NCBI GenBank assembly: GCA_025927835.1
Contig: JAICKR010000001.1
Location: 28,824 to 92,823 of the forward strand
Source: Jatrophihabitans sp.
GTDB taxonomy: Bacteria; Actinomycetota; Actinomycetes; Mycobacteriales; Jatrophihabitantaceae
Direction of reading: 5' to 3'
DNA: 64,000 nucleotides
The notes under the pieces were generated by a model. That model made no database searches. It saw nothing but the letters and a program-made list of their open reading frames with translations, and was not told the origin of the DNA. The position numbers and the translations under genes were made by a program. The first letter of the stretch is position 1; each line of letters begins with the position of its first letter. Below are positions 29,938-38,722 of this stretch, one piece after another.

Positions 29938-29943
29938 GACGGG

Positions 29944-30423
29944 CTAGGACGCGGCTTCGGCGCGGGTCTTCAACCGCTGCAGGGTGGCCTGCATGTTCTG
30001 CGTGTTCATTCGCGCGCGCGTGGCTCGGTCCTTGCTGCCGGTCGCGAGTGCGGACGGCTTGACGTACCACCCCGGCCGGCGGTCCCAGGTGCTCTCGGTG
30101 ACCGTGCAGCCACCGTCGCTCGGCGCGATGTCGTACTGCCACCGCGAGACCGGTATGCCCGTGTGCGAGACGTTGAACGCGAAGCGGCTGTCGGCGACCG
30201 CGTCGGTGACCTTGCACTTGGTGGTCCAGCGCCGCCACCCGTTGCGGTTCGTGCCCTTGAACACCGCACCGGGCACGGCGGCGGTGCTGCCCTGCCACCG
30301 CATGACGGCGGTCTGCTCCGCGATCTGGGACATCGCCTCGAGATCGGTGATCAGCCCGTAGACGATCGCGGGCGTGGCCTTGATCTGGACGGAGCTCGAT
30401 GCGCTCGGCTGCGGTGTGGTCAT
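29944..30423 (-). CDS. SRPBCC (START-like) family protein
   Basis: A 159-residue helix-grip protein. SSVQIKATPAIVYGLITDLEAMSQIAEQTAVMRW is the standard SRPBCC opening (I.A....V...I.D......), followed by a GAVFKGTNRNGWRRWTTKCKV strand and an NVSHTGIPVSRWQYDI strand. Such proteins bind lipids, polyketides or other hydrophobic ligands. No catalytic role can be stated. The ATG start is followed by a Ser-rich lead. First gene of the leftward trio, divergent from the ECF sigma gene. Confidence 0.82.
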   Translation of the reverse strand: MTTPQPSASSSVQIKATPAIVYGLITDLEAMSQIAEQTAVMRWQGSTAAVPGAVFKGTNRNGWRRWTTKCKVTDAVADSRFAFNVSHTGIPVSRWQYDIAPSDGGCTVTESTWDRRPGWYVKPSALATGSKDRATRARMNTQNMQATLQRLKTRAEAAS

Positions 30424-30534
30424 CGGCCTACCTCCTGAGCTGGGAGCCTAGTTGCTGAGGACGTGCAACAGATCGGCTTGTTCGCCCGTTGAGGGGTGCA
30501 GCTCAGATCGGCAGTCGGCGGCGGGAGCGATTCG

Positions 30535-31038
30535 TTGGAGTTTGCGGATTATGTGGCGCAGCGGCGTCCGGCGCTGATGCGCTTCGCGACGGTGTTGACC
30601 GGGCAGGCCTGGCTCGCCGACGACCTCGTCAGCGACGTGCTCGGGCGCGCGTTCGAGCGCTGGTCGCACATCACGGAGCTCGCCGAACCGCATGCCTATG
30701 TGCGCCGGATGATCGTCAACGACTACATGTCGTGGCATCGCCGGCTGGCCCGCACCACCCCGCGCGCCGAGGTCGAACCGGCGGGCCACCTGGCGGACGG
30801 CGCAGACGAGCACGCCGAACGCGACGCCATGATCGCCCGCCTCGCGCGGCTACCGCGCCGGCAACGGGCCGCGGTGGTGCTGCGCTACTACGTCGGGATG
30901 TCCGACTCGGACATCGCGGCGCACCTGGGATGTCGCGAGGTCACCGTGCGCACCCAGATCTCCCGAGCACTCGCGGCGCTCCGGCTCGACCCGGCCGGCA
31001 GGTCCGCGACCGCACAAGCCCTCCTGGAGGCACGATGA
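30535..31038 (+). CDS. ECF sigma factor (SigE-like actinobacterial family)
   Basis: A 167-residue sigma factor. Region 2: FADYVAQRRPALMRFATVLTGQAWLADDLVSDVLGRAFERW...AYVRRMIVNDYMSWHRR. Region 4: LARLPRRQRAAVVLRYYVGMSDSDIAAHLGCREVTVRTQISRALAAL. I choose the TTG at 30535, because a GGGAG site lies 7 nt before it and it matches family N-termini; the GTG at 30496 is an alternative with an ill-spaced ribosome site. It is coupled by ATGA to a single-span membrane protein that may be its anti-sigma-like partner. Confidence 0.85.
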   Translation: MEFADYVAQRRPALMRFATVLTGQAWLADDLVSDVLGRAFERWSHITELAEPHAYVRRMIVNDYMSWHRRLARTTPRAEVEPAGHLADGADEHAERDAMIARLARLPRRQRAAVVLRYYVGMSDSDIAAHLGCREVTVRTQISRALAALRLDPAGRSATAQALLEAR

Positions 31039-31850
31039 ACAGCTTCGAGACGCTGACCGACGCGTTCACCGAACTCGAGCGGCGCGCCGACGCCGCGTCG
31101 CACGAGAGCGGCGATGCCACGACCCGAGTCGCCGCTCGGCACCACTCCCGCGCCCCGCTCGTCGCGGCGAGTGTCGTCGCGACCCTGGCGGTCGCCGGCG
31201 GCGCGACGCTGCTCGCGCGCAGCGGCGGGCACGGCAATCAGGCGGGCGGGCCGCCGCCGACTGCTCCGTCGAGGGTGCAGTCGGTGAGCACGACGGTGGC
31301 GGCTGGCCCGGCGCCCACGGTGCCGCAGACCGCCGACGAGCTGGCCGCCCGGTTCCGGGCCGTGCTCGGCGACCTCGCGACGTTCACCGTCACGGATACC
31401 GGCACGCCCGTGACGATCAGCGTGCCGGCGGCACCCACCGCGTCCGACCCGCGCATCGCGTCGACGCCGATCCCCATCGACAGCGGCACCCCGAACGGCG
31501 CGGCGATCGTCGGCACGTTGACGTCGCACGGCGTCACCGGCGGCTACGACATCCAGATGTTCCGGAGCAGCGCGGGCAGCAAGGCGATGTGCGACGACCC
31601 CGACTCGGCGCGGTGCGCGCTCAGCAAGACCGCCGACGGCGGTTCGCTCGCCGTGGGCAGCGAGCCGCTGCAGACGGGTGGCGCGGGCGGCGTGACCTAT
31701 CAGGTCGACCTGGTCCGCGGCGACGGTGTCGAGATCCTCATGCACCTGAGCAACCAGCGCGACCCGAAGGGCGAGAGCGCGGTGCTGGCGCCGCAGCCGC
31801 CGCTGACGACCGACCAGATGGTCTCGATCGTCACGTCCGAGCGCTGGTAG
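31035..31850 (+). CDS. Single-span membrane protein downstream of ECF sigma factor
   Basis: A 271-residue protein with a cytosolic N-terminus of about 50 residues, one membrane segment (APLVAASVVATLAVAGGATLLA, near residues 37-58), a Pro/Thr-rich linker and an extracytoplasmic domain with two Cys (MCDDPDSARCAL). No zinc HxxxCxxC anti-sigma motif is seen in the N-terminus. Membrane proteins of this layout commonly follow SigE-like ECF genes. Anti-sigma function is an inference from position only. Start ATG overlaps the sigma stop (ATGA). Confidence 0.72.
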   Translation: MNSFETLTDAFTELERRADAASHESGDATTRVAARHHSRAPLVAASVVATLAVAGGATLLARSGGHGNQAGGPPPTAPSRVQSVSTTVAAGPAPTVPQTADELAARFRAVLGDLATFTVTDTGTPVTISVPAAPTASDPRIASTPIPIDSGTPNGAAIVGTLTSHGVTGGYDIQMFRSSAGSKAMCDDPDSARCALSKTADGGSLAVGSEPLQTGGAGGVTYQVDLVRGDGVEILMHLSNQRDPKGESAVLAPQPPLTTDQMVSIVTSERW

Positions 31851-33833
31851 CTACAGCAGCTCCGGCTGCTTCCACTCCGCGCCGTGCACGTGCTTGTCGA
31901 GCCACGACCACACGGTCTCGTACCAGACCCGCGCGTTGTTCGGCTTGAGGATCCAGTGCCCCTCGTCCGGGAAGTAGAGGTAGGACGACTCCACGCCCTT
32001 GCGCTGCAGGTCCCACCACAGCCGCAGCGCCTCGCCGACCGGCACGCGATAGTCCTTGTCGCCGTGCACGACGAGCATCGGGGTGCGGATGTTGTCCAGC
32101 GAGTGGTGCGGTGACCACTCGGCGTAGCGCTCCGGGTGCTCGACCAGATCGCCGAACTCCTTCACCCAATAGCCCGGCGCGTCCGTCGTGCCGGAGAACT
32201 GGTCGAGCGCCCACAGGCTGGCGTGCGTGACGATGCAGCGGAACCGGTCGGTGTGCCCGGCGACCCAGTTCGCCATGTAACCGCCGTACGAGCCGCCCAT
32301 CGCTGCGGTGCGGGTTGCGTCGATGTCGGGACGGGCGGTCACCGCATCGGTGATCGACATCAGGTCGGTGAACGGCGCGCCGCCCCACTGGCCCCAGCCG
32401 CGCTGCACCATCTTCGCGCCGTACCCGGTCGAGAAGGCGGGATCGGGCAGCAGCACCGCGTAGCCCTTCGCGGCCATCAGCCATGGGTTCCAGCGCCAGC
32501 TCCAGCCGTTCCACGAACCCAGCGGGCCGCCGTGGATCCAGAGCAGCAGCGGTGCGGGCTCGGCGGCGGACATGCCGGCCGGCCGGACCAACCAGCCCTC
32601 GACCGTCGTGCCGTCGGCAGCGGTCGTGTCGACCCGCTCGATCGTGCCGGGCACGTCGGTACGCCCCGGGCTGGGCAGCAGCACCGGCTCGCCGTCGGTG
32701 ACCGTGGCGTCGAGTCGCACCGGCTGCGGCGGCGAGTCGACGCTGTCACGCAACGCGTAGAGCGTCGCGCCGTCCGGCGCGACGAGGATGTTCGTGTAGT
32801 GCCCGGCCGCGGTGAGCCGGGTGATCGCGCCCGACGCGACGTCGAGCCGGAACACCGGCCGGTGGCCGAGCTCGTCGGCCTCGAAGTAGATGGTGCGGCC
32901 GTCCGGCGCGAACCTCGGCCCGGCGGGCCATACGTCCGGGTCGGCGACGAGCTCGCGACCCTCGCCGGTGGCGATCTCGACGAGCCAGAGCGACACGAGC
33001 GGCGGGTCGTCGTAGGTGGTGTCCTGCTCGCGGGTCGCCACCGCCCAGGTGCCGTCGTCGGAGATCGCCGGGTCGTTGAACATCGCGACCGGGTCCTGGG
33101 CCAGGATGCGCTGCTCCCCCGTCGCGGTGTCGATCGCGACGAGCCGGGCGCGGGGGTAGCCGGGTTCGCTGGTGTCGTTCCAGGCGGCGACGACCGTGGC
33201 GCCGTCGCGCGACACCGCGAAGCCTGCCTCGTCGAGTGCCCGGCCGGGGGTCGGGGTGAGGTCGGCCGGTTGGGTGCCGGCGCCGAGGGACGTGGCGGCG
33301 TAGAGGCGCAGTTCGTCCGGGCCGAGGTCGTGGTCCCAGAAGCGGATCGGCGTCTCGGTGTAGAGCACCGCGTTGACCTTGGCGTCCTTGCGCGCCTTGC
33401 GCCGCTTCTCGTCCTCGTCCTTGCCGAGGCTGCCCGGCATGGCGTCGCCGCTGAACACGACGGTGCCGGCCGTGCGCGCGACGCGTACGCCGGACACGCC
33501 GCCGGTGCGGGTGAACACCCGCTCGGCGTCACCGGTCGCGGGCAGCCGCCACAGCGCGGGCGGGTCGTCGTCCTTCTCGCTGTCGCGCTTGGACACGAAC
33601 AGCAGCGAGCCGTCCGGATGGAACGCGGGGCTCGACTCGCCCTTCTTTGAGCGGGTGAGCCGCTTCGCCTCGCTGCCGCCGGAGGGGTCGATCTCCCAGA
33701 GCGAGTTGACGAGTTCGTTGCCGTCCTCGTTGAGAGCGGCAACCGTCGCGACCAGCCGGCTGCCGTCCACCGACAGCGCGAGATCGGTGACCCGGGCCAG
33801 CGAGAGGTATTCGTCGAAGGATCCAAAACCCAT
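31851..33833 (-). CDS. S9-family prolyl oligopeptidase-like serine peptidase
   Basis: A 660-residue protein with an N-terminal beta-propeller of WD-like repeats (to about residue 390) and a C-terminal alpha/beta hydrolase domain. Catalytic triad reads as Ser515 (MGGSYGGYM), Asp594 (HGDKDYRVP) and His626 (DEGHWI); the oxyanion strand is LLWIHGGPLGSW. It resembles dipeptidyl/acylaminoacyl peptidases and lacks a signal peptide. The start ATG at 33833 faces kstD, with a KstR box between them 40 nt upstream of this start. Its ORF can be extended far upstream on paper, antisense to kstD; this is a GC artefact. Confidence 0.88.
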   Translation of the reverse strand: MGFGSFDEYLSLARVTDLALSVDGSRLVATVAALNEDGNELVNSLWEIDPSGGSEAKRLTRSKKGESSPAFHPDGSLLFVSKRDSEKDDDPPALWRLPATGDAERVFTRTGGVSGVRVARTAGTVVFSGDAMPGSLGKDEDEKRRKARKDAKVNAVLYTETPIRFWDHDLGPDELRLYAATSLGAGTQPADLTPTPGRALDEAGFAVSRDGATVVAAWNDTSEPGYPRARLVAIDTATGEQRILAQDPVAMFNDPAISDDGTWAVATREQDTTYDDPPLVSLWLVEIATGEGRELVADPDVWPAGPRFAPDGRTIYFEADELGHRPVFRLDVASGAITRLTAAGHYTNILVAPDGATLYALRDSVDSPPQPVRLDATVTDGEPVLLPSPGRTDVPGTIERVDTTAADGTTVEGWLVRPAGMSAAEPAPLLLWIHGGPLGSWNGWSWRWNPWLMAAKGYAVLLPDPAFSTGYGAKMVQRGWGQWGGAPFTDLMSITDAVTARPDIDATRTAAMGGSYGGYMANWVAGHTDRFRCIVTHASLWALDQFSGTTDAPGYWVKEFGDLVEHPERYAEWSPHHSLDNIRTPMLVVHGDKDYRVPVGEALRLWWDLQRKGVESSYLYFPDEGHWILKPNNARVWYETVWSWLDKHVHGAEWKQPELL

Positions 33834-33870
33834 AGCTGCCACCGTATGACCCTGGGCAACGGATAGCGCA

Positions 33871-33888
33871 ACTAGAACGTGTTCTAGT
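33871..33888. promoter_or_regulatory. KstR box between S9 peptidase and kstD
   Basis: An 18-bp palindrome ACTAGAAC-GT-GTTCTAGT contains the KstR consensus TnnAACnnGTTnnA (core 33873-33886). It ends 11 nt before the kstD start codon and 37 nt from the peptidase start, so it should repress kstD and might affect the peptidase. Confidence 0.88.
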
Positions 33889-33899
33889 AGCCTGTGCGC

Positions 33900-35633
33900 A
33901 TGTCGGATGAGGTCTATGACGTCGTCGTGGTCGGCAGCGGGGCGGCCGGCATGGCGGCAGCGCTGGCCGCGTCCGCCAAGGGCCTGCACACCGTCGTCGT
34001 CGAGAAGGCGCCGCACTACGGCGGCTCGACGGCCCGCTCCGGCGGCGGAGTCTGGATCCCGAACAACGAGGTGTTGCGCCGGGACGGGGTCAAGGACACC
34101 CCCGAGGCCGCGCGCACCTACCTGCACGCGATCGTCGGCGACGTCGTGCCCGCCGAGCGCATCGACACCTACCTCGAGCGCGGCCCCGAAGCGCTCTCCT
34201 TCCTGCTCGCCAATACGCCGCTGCGCATGCAGTGGGTGCCGGACTACTCCGACTACTACCCCGAGGCGCCGGGTGGGCGTGTCGGCGGGCGTTCGGTGGA
34301 GCCGAAGCCGTTCAACCTGAGGAAGCTGGGAGCCGAGCGTGACCGGCTCGAGCCCGAGTACGGCAAGTCGCCGCTCAACGTCGCGGTCACCCAGGCCGAC
34401 TTTCGTTGGGCCACGCTGATGATGCGCACCCCGCGCGGTGTGCTGCGGGTGCTGCGCATCGGGCTGCGCTGGATCTGGGCGATGCTCACCCGGCAGGATC
34501 TCGTGGTCCGGGGCCAGGCGTTCTCGGGCATGCTGCGGCTCGGGCTGCTCGAGGCAGGAGTGCCCGTCCTGCTCGACAGCCCGCTCGAGGACCTGCTCGT
34601 CGAGGACGGCGCGGTCACCGGCGTCGTGGTCAGCGCGGCCGACGGGAGACGCGAGCTGCGCGCACGGCACGGCGTGGTGCTCGCCGCGGGCGGGTTCGAG
34701 CACAACGCGGCGATGCGCCAGCAGTATCAGCGCGCGCCCATCGGCAGTGACTGGACGGTCGGCGCGGTCGCCAACACCGGCGACGGCATTCGCGCCGGCG
34801 AACGGCTCGGTGCCGCGCTCGACCTCATGGAGGACTCCTGGTGGGGTCCGTCCATCCCGCTCACCGGCGGGCCCTGGTTCTGCCTGGCCGAGCGCACCTT
34901 GCCCGGCGGCATCATGATCAACGCACGCGGCGAGCGATTCATGAACGAGGCGCTGCCCTACGTCGAGGCTGTGCACCGGATGTATGGAGGCGAGTTCGGC
35001 CAGGGGGACGGGCCGGGCGAGAACATCCCGTGCTGGATGATCATCGACCAGCGCTACCGCAACCGATACGTGTTCGCCGGCGTGACGCCGCGGCGCCCGT
35101 TCCCGGGGCGCTGGTACAAGGCGGGCGTCATCAAGCGGGCCGGCTCGATCTCCGAGCTCGCCGAGAAGATCGGGGTGCCGGCCGACGTGCTGAGCACCAC
35201 GATCGAACGCTTCAACGGCTTCGCGCGCACCGGCAAGGACAGCGACTTCGGCCGCGGCGACAGCGGCTACGATCGCTATTACGGCGACCCGACCATCAAG
35301 CCGAACCCATGCCTGTCGCCGATCGACCAGGGGCCGTTCTACGCGATCACGATGGTGCCCGGCGATCTCGGCACGAAGGGCGGCCTGCGCACCGACGTGC
35401 ACGCTCGGGTGCTGCGCGAGGACGGCTCGGTCATCGACGGCCTCTACGCCGCCGGCAACGCGAGCGCCCCGGTGATGGGACATACCTACGCCGGCCCCGG
35501 CGCGACGATCGGCCCGGCCATCACGTTCGGCTATCTCGCCGCGTTGCACATCGCCGAGCGTGCGGCGTCCCGCGCGGCGAAGGACTCGACCAACGACACC
35601 GATACGGAGGAGGAGCTGCACGGTGCCCATTGA
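33900..35633 (+). CDS. kstD: KstD, 3-ketosteroid delta-1-dehydrogenase
   Basis: A 577-residue FAD flavoprotein. FAD-binding VVVVGSGAAGMAAALAASAKG is at the N-terminus and LYAAGNASAPVMGHTYAGPGATIGPA at the C-terminus, with Tyr530 and the following Gly in the position of the catalytic Tyr/Gly that polarise the 3-keto group. Two more Tyr-rich stretches (DYSDYYPE, YDRYYGD) are present. It introduces the C1-C2 double bond into ring A. ATG at 33900 lies 11-13 nt after the KstR box, suggesting a very short leader. First gene of a five-gene operon. Confidence 0.94.
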   Translation: MSDEVYDVVVVGSGAAGMAAALAASAKGLHTVVVEKAPHYGGSTARSGGGVWIPNNEVLRRDGVKDTPEAARTYLHAIVGDVVPAERIDTYLERGPEALSFLLANTPLRMQWVPDYSDYYPEAPGGRVGGRSVEPKPFNLRKLGAERDRLEPEYGKSPLNVAVTQADFRWATLMMRTPRGVLRVLRIGLRWIWAMLTRQDLVVRGQAFSGMLRLGLLEAGVPVLLDSPLEDLLVEDGAVTGVVVSAADGRRELRARHGVVLAAGGFEHNAAMRQQYQRAPIGSDWTVGAVANTGDGIRAGERLGAALDLMEDSWWGPSIPLTGGPWFCLAERTLPGGIMINARGERFMNEALPYVEAVHRMYGGEFGQGDGPGENIPCWMIIDQRYRNRYVFAGVTPRRPFPGRWYKAGVIKRAGSISELAEKIGVPADVLSTTIERFNGFARTGKDSDFGRGDSGYDRYYGDPTIKPNPCLSPIDQGPFYAITMVPGDLGTKGGLRTDVHARVLREDGSVIDGLYAAGNASAPVMGHTYAGPGATIGPAITFGYLAALHIAERAASRAAKDSTNDTDTEEELHGAH

Positions 35634-36483
35634 CCCCGCGATCGCCCTCGGTGCCGAGCTGCCCGCGGAGGACTTCGCCTGGAGCGCGTCCGACGTGTTG
35701 CTCTACCACCTCGCACTCGGCGCCGGCGCGGCGCCGACCGACCCGCGCGAGCTGCGTTACACGATCGAGGACGCGTTGCAGGTGCTGCCGACCTTCGCCG
35801 TCGTCGCACAGACCGTGCATCGTTTCGAGCCGCCGGTCGTGGAGTACCCGGGCGTCTCGATCGACCTAGCGAAGGTGCTGCACGGCACGCAGCGTGTCGA
35901 CGTGCACCGGCCGCTGCCGACCGACGGCAAGGCGCGCGCGACCGCCCGGGTCAAGGGCATCTACGACAAGGGCTCGGCCGCGGTGATCGAGACAGAGACG
36001 GTCGTCACCGACCTCGACGGCGCGCCGATCTGGACGAACACGTCGAGCATCTTCGCCCGCGGCGAAGGCGGCTTCGGCGGCGATCGCGGTCCGTCCGGCC
36101 CGCCGCCCCCGCCGGAGCGCGCGCCCGACGCGGTGATCGTCACGCCGACGGTGGCGCAACAGGCGCTCTGGTACCGGTTGTTGGGCGATCGCAACCCGCT
36201 GCACTCGCATCCCGACTTCGCGGCCTCTGCCGGCTTCCCGCGCCCGATCCTGCACGGGCTGTGCACCTACGGCATGGTCTGCAAGGCAGTCGTCGACGCC
36301 GAGCTGGACGGCGACGTCAGCCGGGTCGGCGGTTACGGCGTGCGCTTCGCCGGCATCGTGTTCCCCGGCGAGACCCTGCGCACCTCCGTGTGGCGCGAGG
36401 GCGAGCGGCTGGTGCTCGTCACCACCGTCGACGAGCGCGACGACGCACCGGCGCTGTCCGGCGCCGAACTGGTCGTGCGATGA
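35623..36483 (+). CDS. MaoC-type 2-enoyl-CoA hydratase (Rv3538-like)
   Basis: A 286-residue double-hotdog hydratase, the same length as Rv3538 (Hsd4B/ChsH3). The MaoC hydratase-2 motif is YRLLGDRNPLHSHPDFAASAGFPRPILHGLCTYG, with Asp/His as catalytic pair. The N-terminal hotdog begins DFAWSASDVLLYHLALGAG. Rv3538 hydrates steroid side-chain enoyl-CoA esters in M. tuberculosis. The GTG at 35623 overlaps kstD by 11 nt. The context of a KstR operon supports a side-chain beta-oxidation role; the exact substrate is inferred. Confidence 0.88.
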   Translation: MPIDPAIALGAELPAEDFAWSASDVLLYHLALGAGAAPTDPRELRYTIEDALQVLPTFAVVAQTVHRFEPPVVEYPGVSIDLAKVLHGTQRVDVHRPLPTDGKARATARVKGIYDKGSAAVIETETVVTDLDGAPIWTNTSSIFARGEGGFGGDRGPSGPPPPPERAPDAVIVTPTVAQQALWYRLLGDRNPLHSHPDFAASAGFPRPILHGLCTYGMVCKAVVDAELDGDVSRVGGYGVRFAGIVFPGETLRTSVWREGERLVLVTTVDERDDAPALSGAELVVR

Positions 36484-37919
36484 CGGTCGCCGCGCGTCGC
36501 GCACGCGACGTCGGCACCTGGCACGACGAGGCGGACGTCGTCGTCGTCGGCTTCGGCGCGGCCGGCGCCTCGGCCGCCTACGAAGCCGCGACCGCCGGTG
36601 CGGACACGGTCGTGCTCGAGCGTGCCGGCGCGCCCGGCGGCGCAGCGGCGATGTCCGACGGGTTCATCTACCTCGGCGGCGGCACCCCCGAGCAGCAGGC
36701 CGCCGGCTATGACGACTCGGTCGAGAACATGCGCACGTTCCTCACCGCTGCGTGCGGGCCGGAACCGGACCTCGAGAAGATCGCCGCCTACTGCGAGCGC
36801 AGCCTCGAGCACCGGGACTGGCTGCTCGCTCGCGGCGTGCGCTTCCTCGGCACGGTCTTCCCGCACGCGAACGGCACCTCCCCCGTCGACGGCGAGGGCC
36901 TGATGTTCACCGGCGGCGAGAACGCCTATCCCTACGACGAGCTCGCCACGCCCGCACCGCGTGGGCACGTGGTGCAGGACGGCAAGCCGGGCGGCGCGGT
37001 GCTGATGCGGCTGCTCGCGGAGGCCGCCGAGCAGGCGGGCGCGCGTCCGATCCTCGACACGCGCGCCGAACGGCTCGTCGTCGACGACGAGGGCCTGGTC
37101 GTCGGGTTGATCGCCAGCCGCTACGGCGACGAGTTCGCGGTGCGCGCACGTACCGGTGTCGTGCTCACCGCGGGCGGGTTCATCAACAGCCCCGAGATGG
37201 TCGCGCAGTACGCGCCCGGCGTGCGTGTGACGGCGCTGCGGCTGGGTACCGACGGCGACGACGGGCGCGGCATCCGGATGGCGGCCGCGCTCGGTGCGCG
37301 GGTGAAGCGGATGGACGCCATCGAGTGCGCGCTGCCGTTCAACGCACCGCGCAGCCTGGTGCACGGCATCATCGTCAACCGGCACGGCCAGCGCTTCGTC
37401 AACGAGGACACCTACATGGGCCGCGTCGGGCAGACCTCGCTCGTGCATCAGGGCGGCGAGGCGTACCTGATCGTCGACGAGGAGCACTACGCGCCGAACT
37501 GGCTCGGCATCCATGCGAGCTGGGTATGCGAGACGCCCGCCGAGCTCGAGACCGAGATCGGGCTGCCGGTCGGCTCGCTGGTGGGCACCGTTGCCTACTT
37601 CAACGAGCACGCCGAGCGTGGCGACGACCCGCTGTTCCACAAGCGCGCGCCGGTGCTCACGCCGCTGCGCGGCCCGCTCGCCGCGCTCGACCTGCGCGCG
37701 AGCACCTTCATCTACGCGCCGTTCACCCTCGGGGGGCTGGACACCACCGTCGAGGGCGCGGTGCGCGATCTCGACGGCGAGCCGATCCCCGGCCTCTTCG
37801 CGGCCGGGCGCACCACCTCCGGAGTCGCCGCGCAGGGCTACTGCAGCGGGCTCTCGCTCGGCGACTCGACCCTCTTCGGCCGCTTCGCCGGCCGCTCGGC
37901 AGCGGGAGTGAAGCCATGA
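36480..37919 (+). CDS. KstD-like FAD-dependent oxidoreductase
   Basis: A 479-residue flavoprotein of the succinate dehydrogenase/KstD superfamily. FAD-binding motif [22 protein letters not shown]-terminal [32 protein letters not shown] replaces the GHTY.GPGATIG motif of true KstD, so the catalytic Tyr/Gly pair is not conserved in the same form (a Tyr occurs in QGYCSG). It may be a delta-4(5-alpha)-type or other ring-modifying dehydrogenase, or an enoate reductase-like enzyme. It is coupled to the MaoC gene by ATGA and to the SDR gene by 4 nt. Confidence 0.83.
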   Translation: MTVAARRARDVGTWHDEADVVVVGFGAAGASAAYEAATAGADTVVLERAGAPGGAAAMSDGFIYLGGGTPEQQAAGYDDSVENMRTFLTAACGPEPDLEKIAAYCERSLEHRDWLLARGVRFLGTVFPHANGTSPVDGEGLMFTGGENAYPYDELATPAPRGHVVQDGKPGGAVLMRLLAEAAEQAGARPILDTRAERLVVDDEGLVVGLIASRYGDEFAVRARTGVVLTAGGFINSPEMVAQYAPGVRVTALRLGTDGDDGRGIRMAAALGARVKRMDAIECALPFNAPRSLVHGIIVNRHGQRFVNEDTYMGRVGQTSLVHQGGEAYLIVDEEHYAPNWLGIHASWVCETPAELETEIGLPVGSLVGTVAYFNEHAERGDDPLFHKRAPVLTPLRGPLAALDLRASTFIYAPFTLGGLDTTVEGAVRDLDGEPIPGLFAAGRTTSGVAAQGYCSGLSLGDSTLFGRFAGRSAAGVKP

Positions 37920-38707
37920 CGATTCTTGATCGGTTCCGCGTCTCGGGTCAGGTCGCCGTGGTGACCGGCGCCGGTCGCGGCATCGGCGAGGCCTCCGCGA
38001 TCGCGCTCGCCGAGGCAGGTGCGGACGTGGTGATCTCGGCGCGCACCGAGGAGCAACTGCAGCAGACCGCCGCGGCGAGCGAGGCGGCCGGCCGCAGGGC
38101 GCACGTCGTGGTCGCCGACCTCAACGAGGTCGACCAGCTCAAGGGGCTCGCGACCGCAGCAAAGGATGTGTTCGGGCGCCTGGACATCGTCGTCAACAAC
38201 GTCGGCGGCACGATGCCGCGCGCCTACCTCGACACGTCCGTGGGCTTCCTCGAGCGGGCGTTCCACTGGAACGTGTCGACGGCGCACGCGCTGACCACCG
38301 CCGCCGTGCCGATCATGCTCGAGAACGGCGGCGGCGCCGTGGTCAACATCGCCAGTGTCGTCGGCAAACTCTCCGGCCGCGGTTACCTCGCCTACGGCAC
38401 CGGTAAAGGCGCGCTGATCCACTACACCGAGCTGGCGGCGACCGACCTCGCACCGAAGGTCCGGATGAACGCCATCGCGGTCGGCTCGATCGCGACCTCG
38501 GCGCTCGACATCGTGATGAGCAACGACGAGATGCGCACCGCGATCGAGAACGCCACTCCCCTGCGCCGGCTCGGCCGGCCCGACGACATCGCCGCGGCGG
38601 TGGTCTACCTCGCCTCGCCGGCCGGGTCGTACCTGACCGGCGCGGTGCTCGACGTCCACGGCGGGCTCAGCCGGCCGAACATGGACATGCCCATCCCCGA
38701 CCTCTGA
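37916..38707 (+). CDS. Short-chain dehydrogenase/reductase in the kstD operon
   Basis: A 263-residue classical [24 protein letters not shown] (NAD(P) binding), VVNNVGG (in place of NNAG), Ser in NIASVVG and catalytic YGTGK. The C-terminal [18 protein letters not shown] is usual. A hydroxysteroid or beta-hydroxyacyl-CoA dehydrogenase role is likely from the operon, but the position oxidised is unknown. Start ATG overlaps the preceding stop (ATGA). Confidence 0.87.
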   Translation: MTILDRFRVSGQVAVVTGAGRGIGEASAIALAEAGADVVISARTEEQLQQTAAASEAAGRRAHVVVADLNEVDQLKGLATAAKDVFGRLDIVVNNVGGTMPRAYLDTSVGFLERAFHWNVSTAHALTTAAVPIMLENGGGAVVNIASVVGKLSGRGYLAYGTGKGALIHYTELAATDLAPKVRMNAIAVGSIATSALDIVMSNDEMRTAIENATPLRRLGRPDDIAAAVVYLASPAGSYLTGAVLDVHGGLSRPNMDMPIPDL

Positions 38708-38722
38708 GAGGACTGCCCAGCT

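Noticed and set aside
33834..35630. Very long minus-strand open frame extending the S9 peptidase gene through the whole kstD region
   Set aside because: It is antisense to kstD, has no domain pattern and reflects the strong third-position G/C bias; the peptidase N-terminus is complete at 33833.
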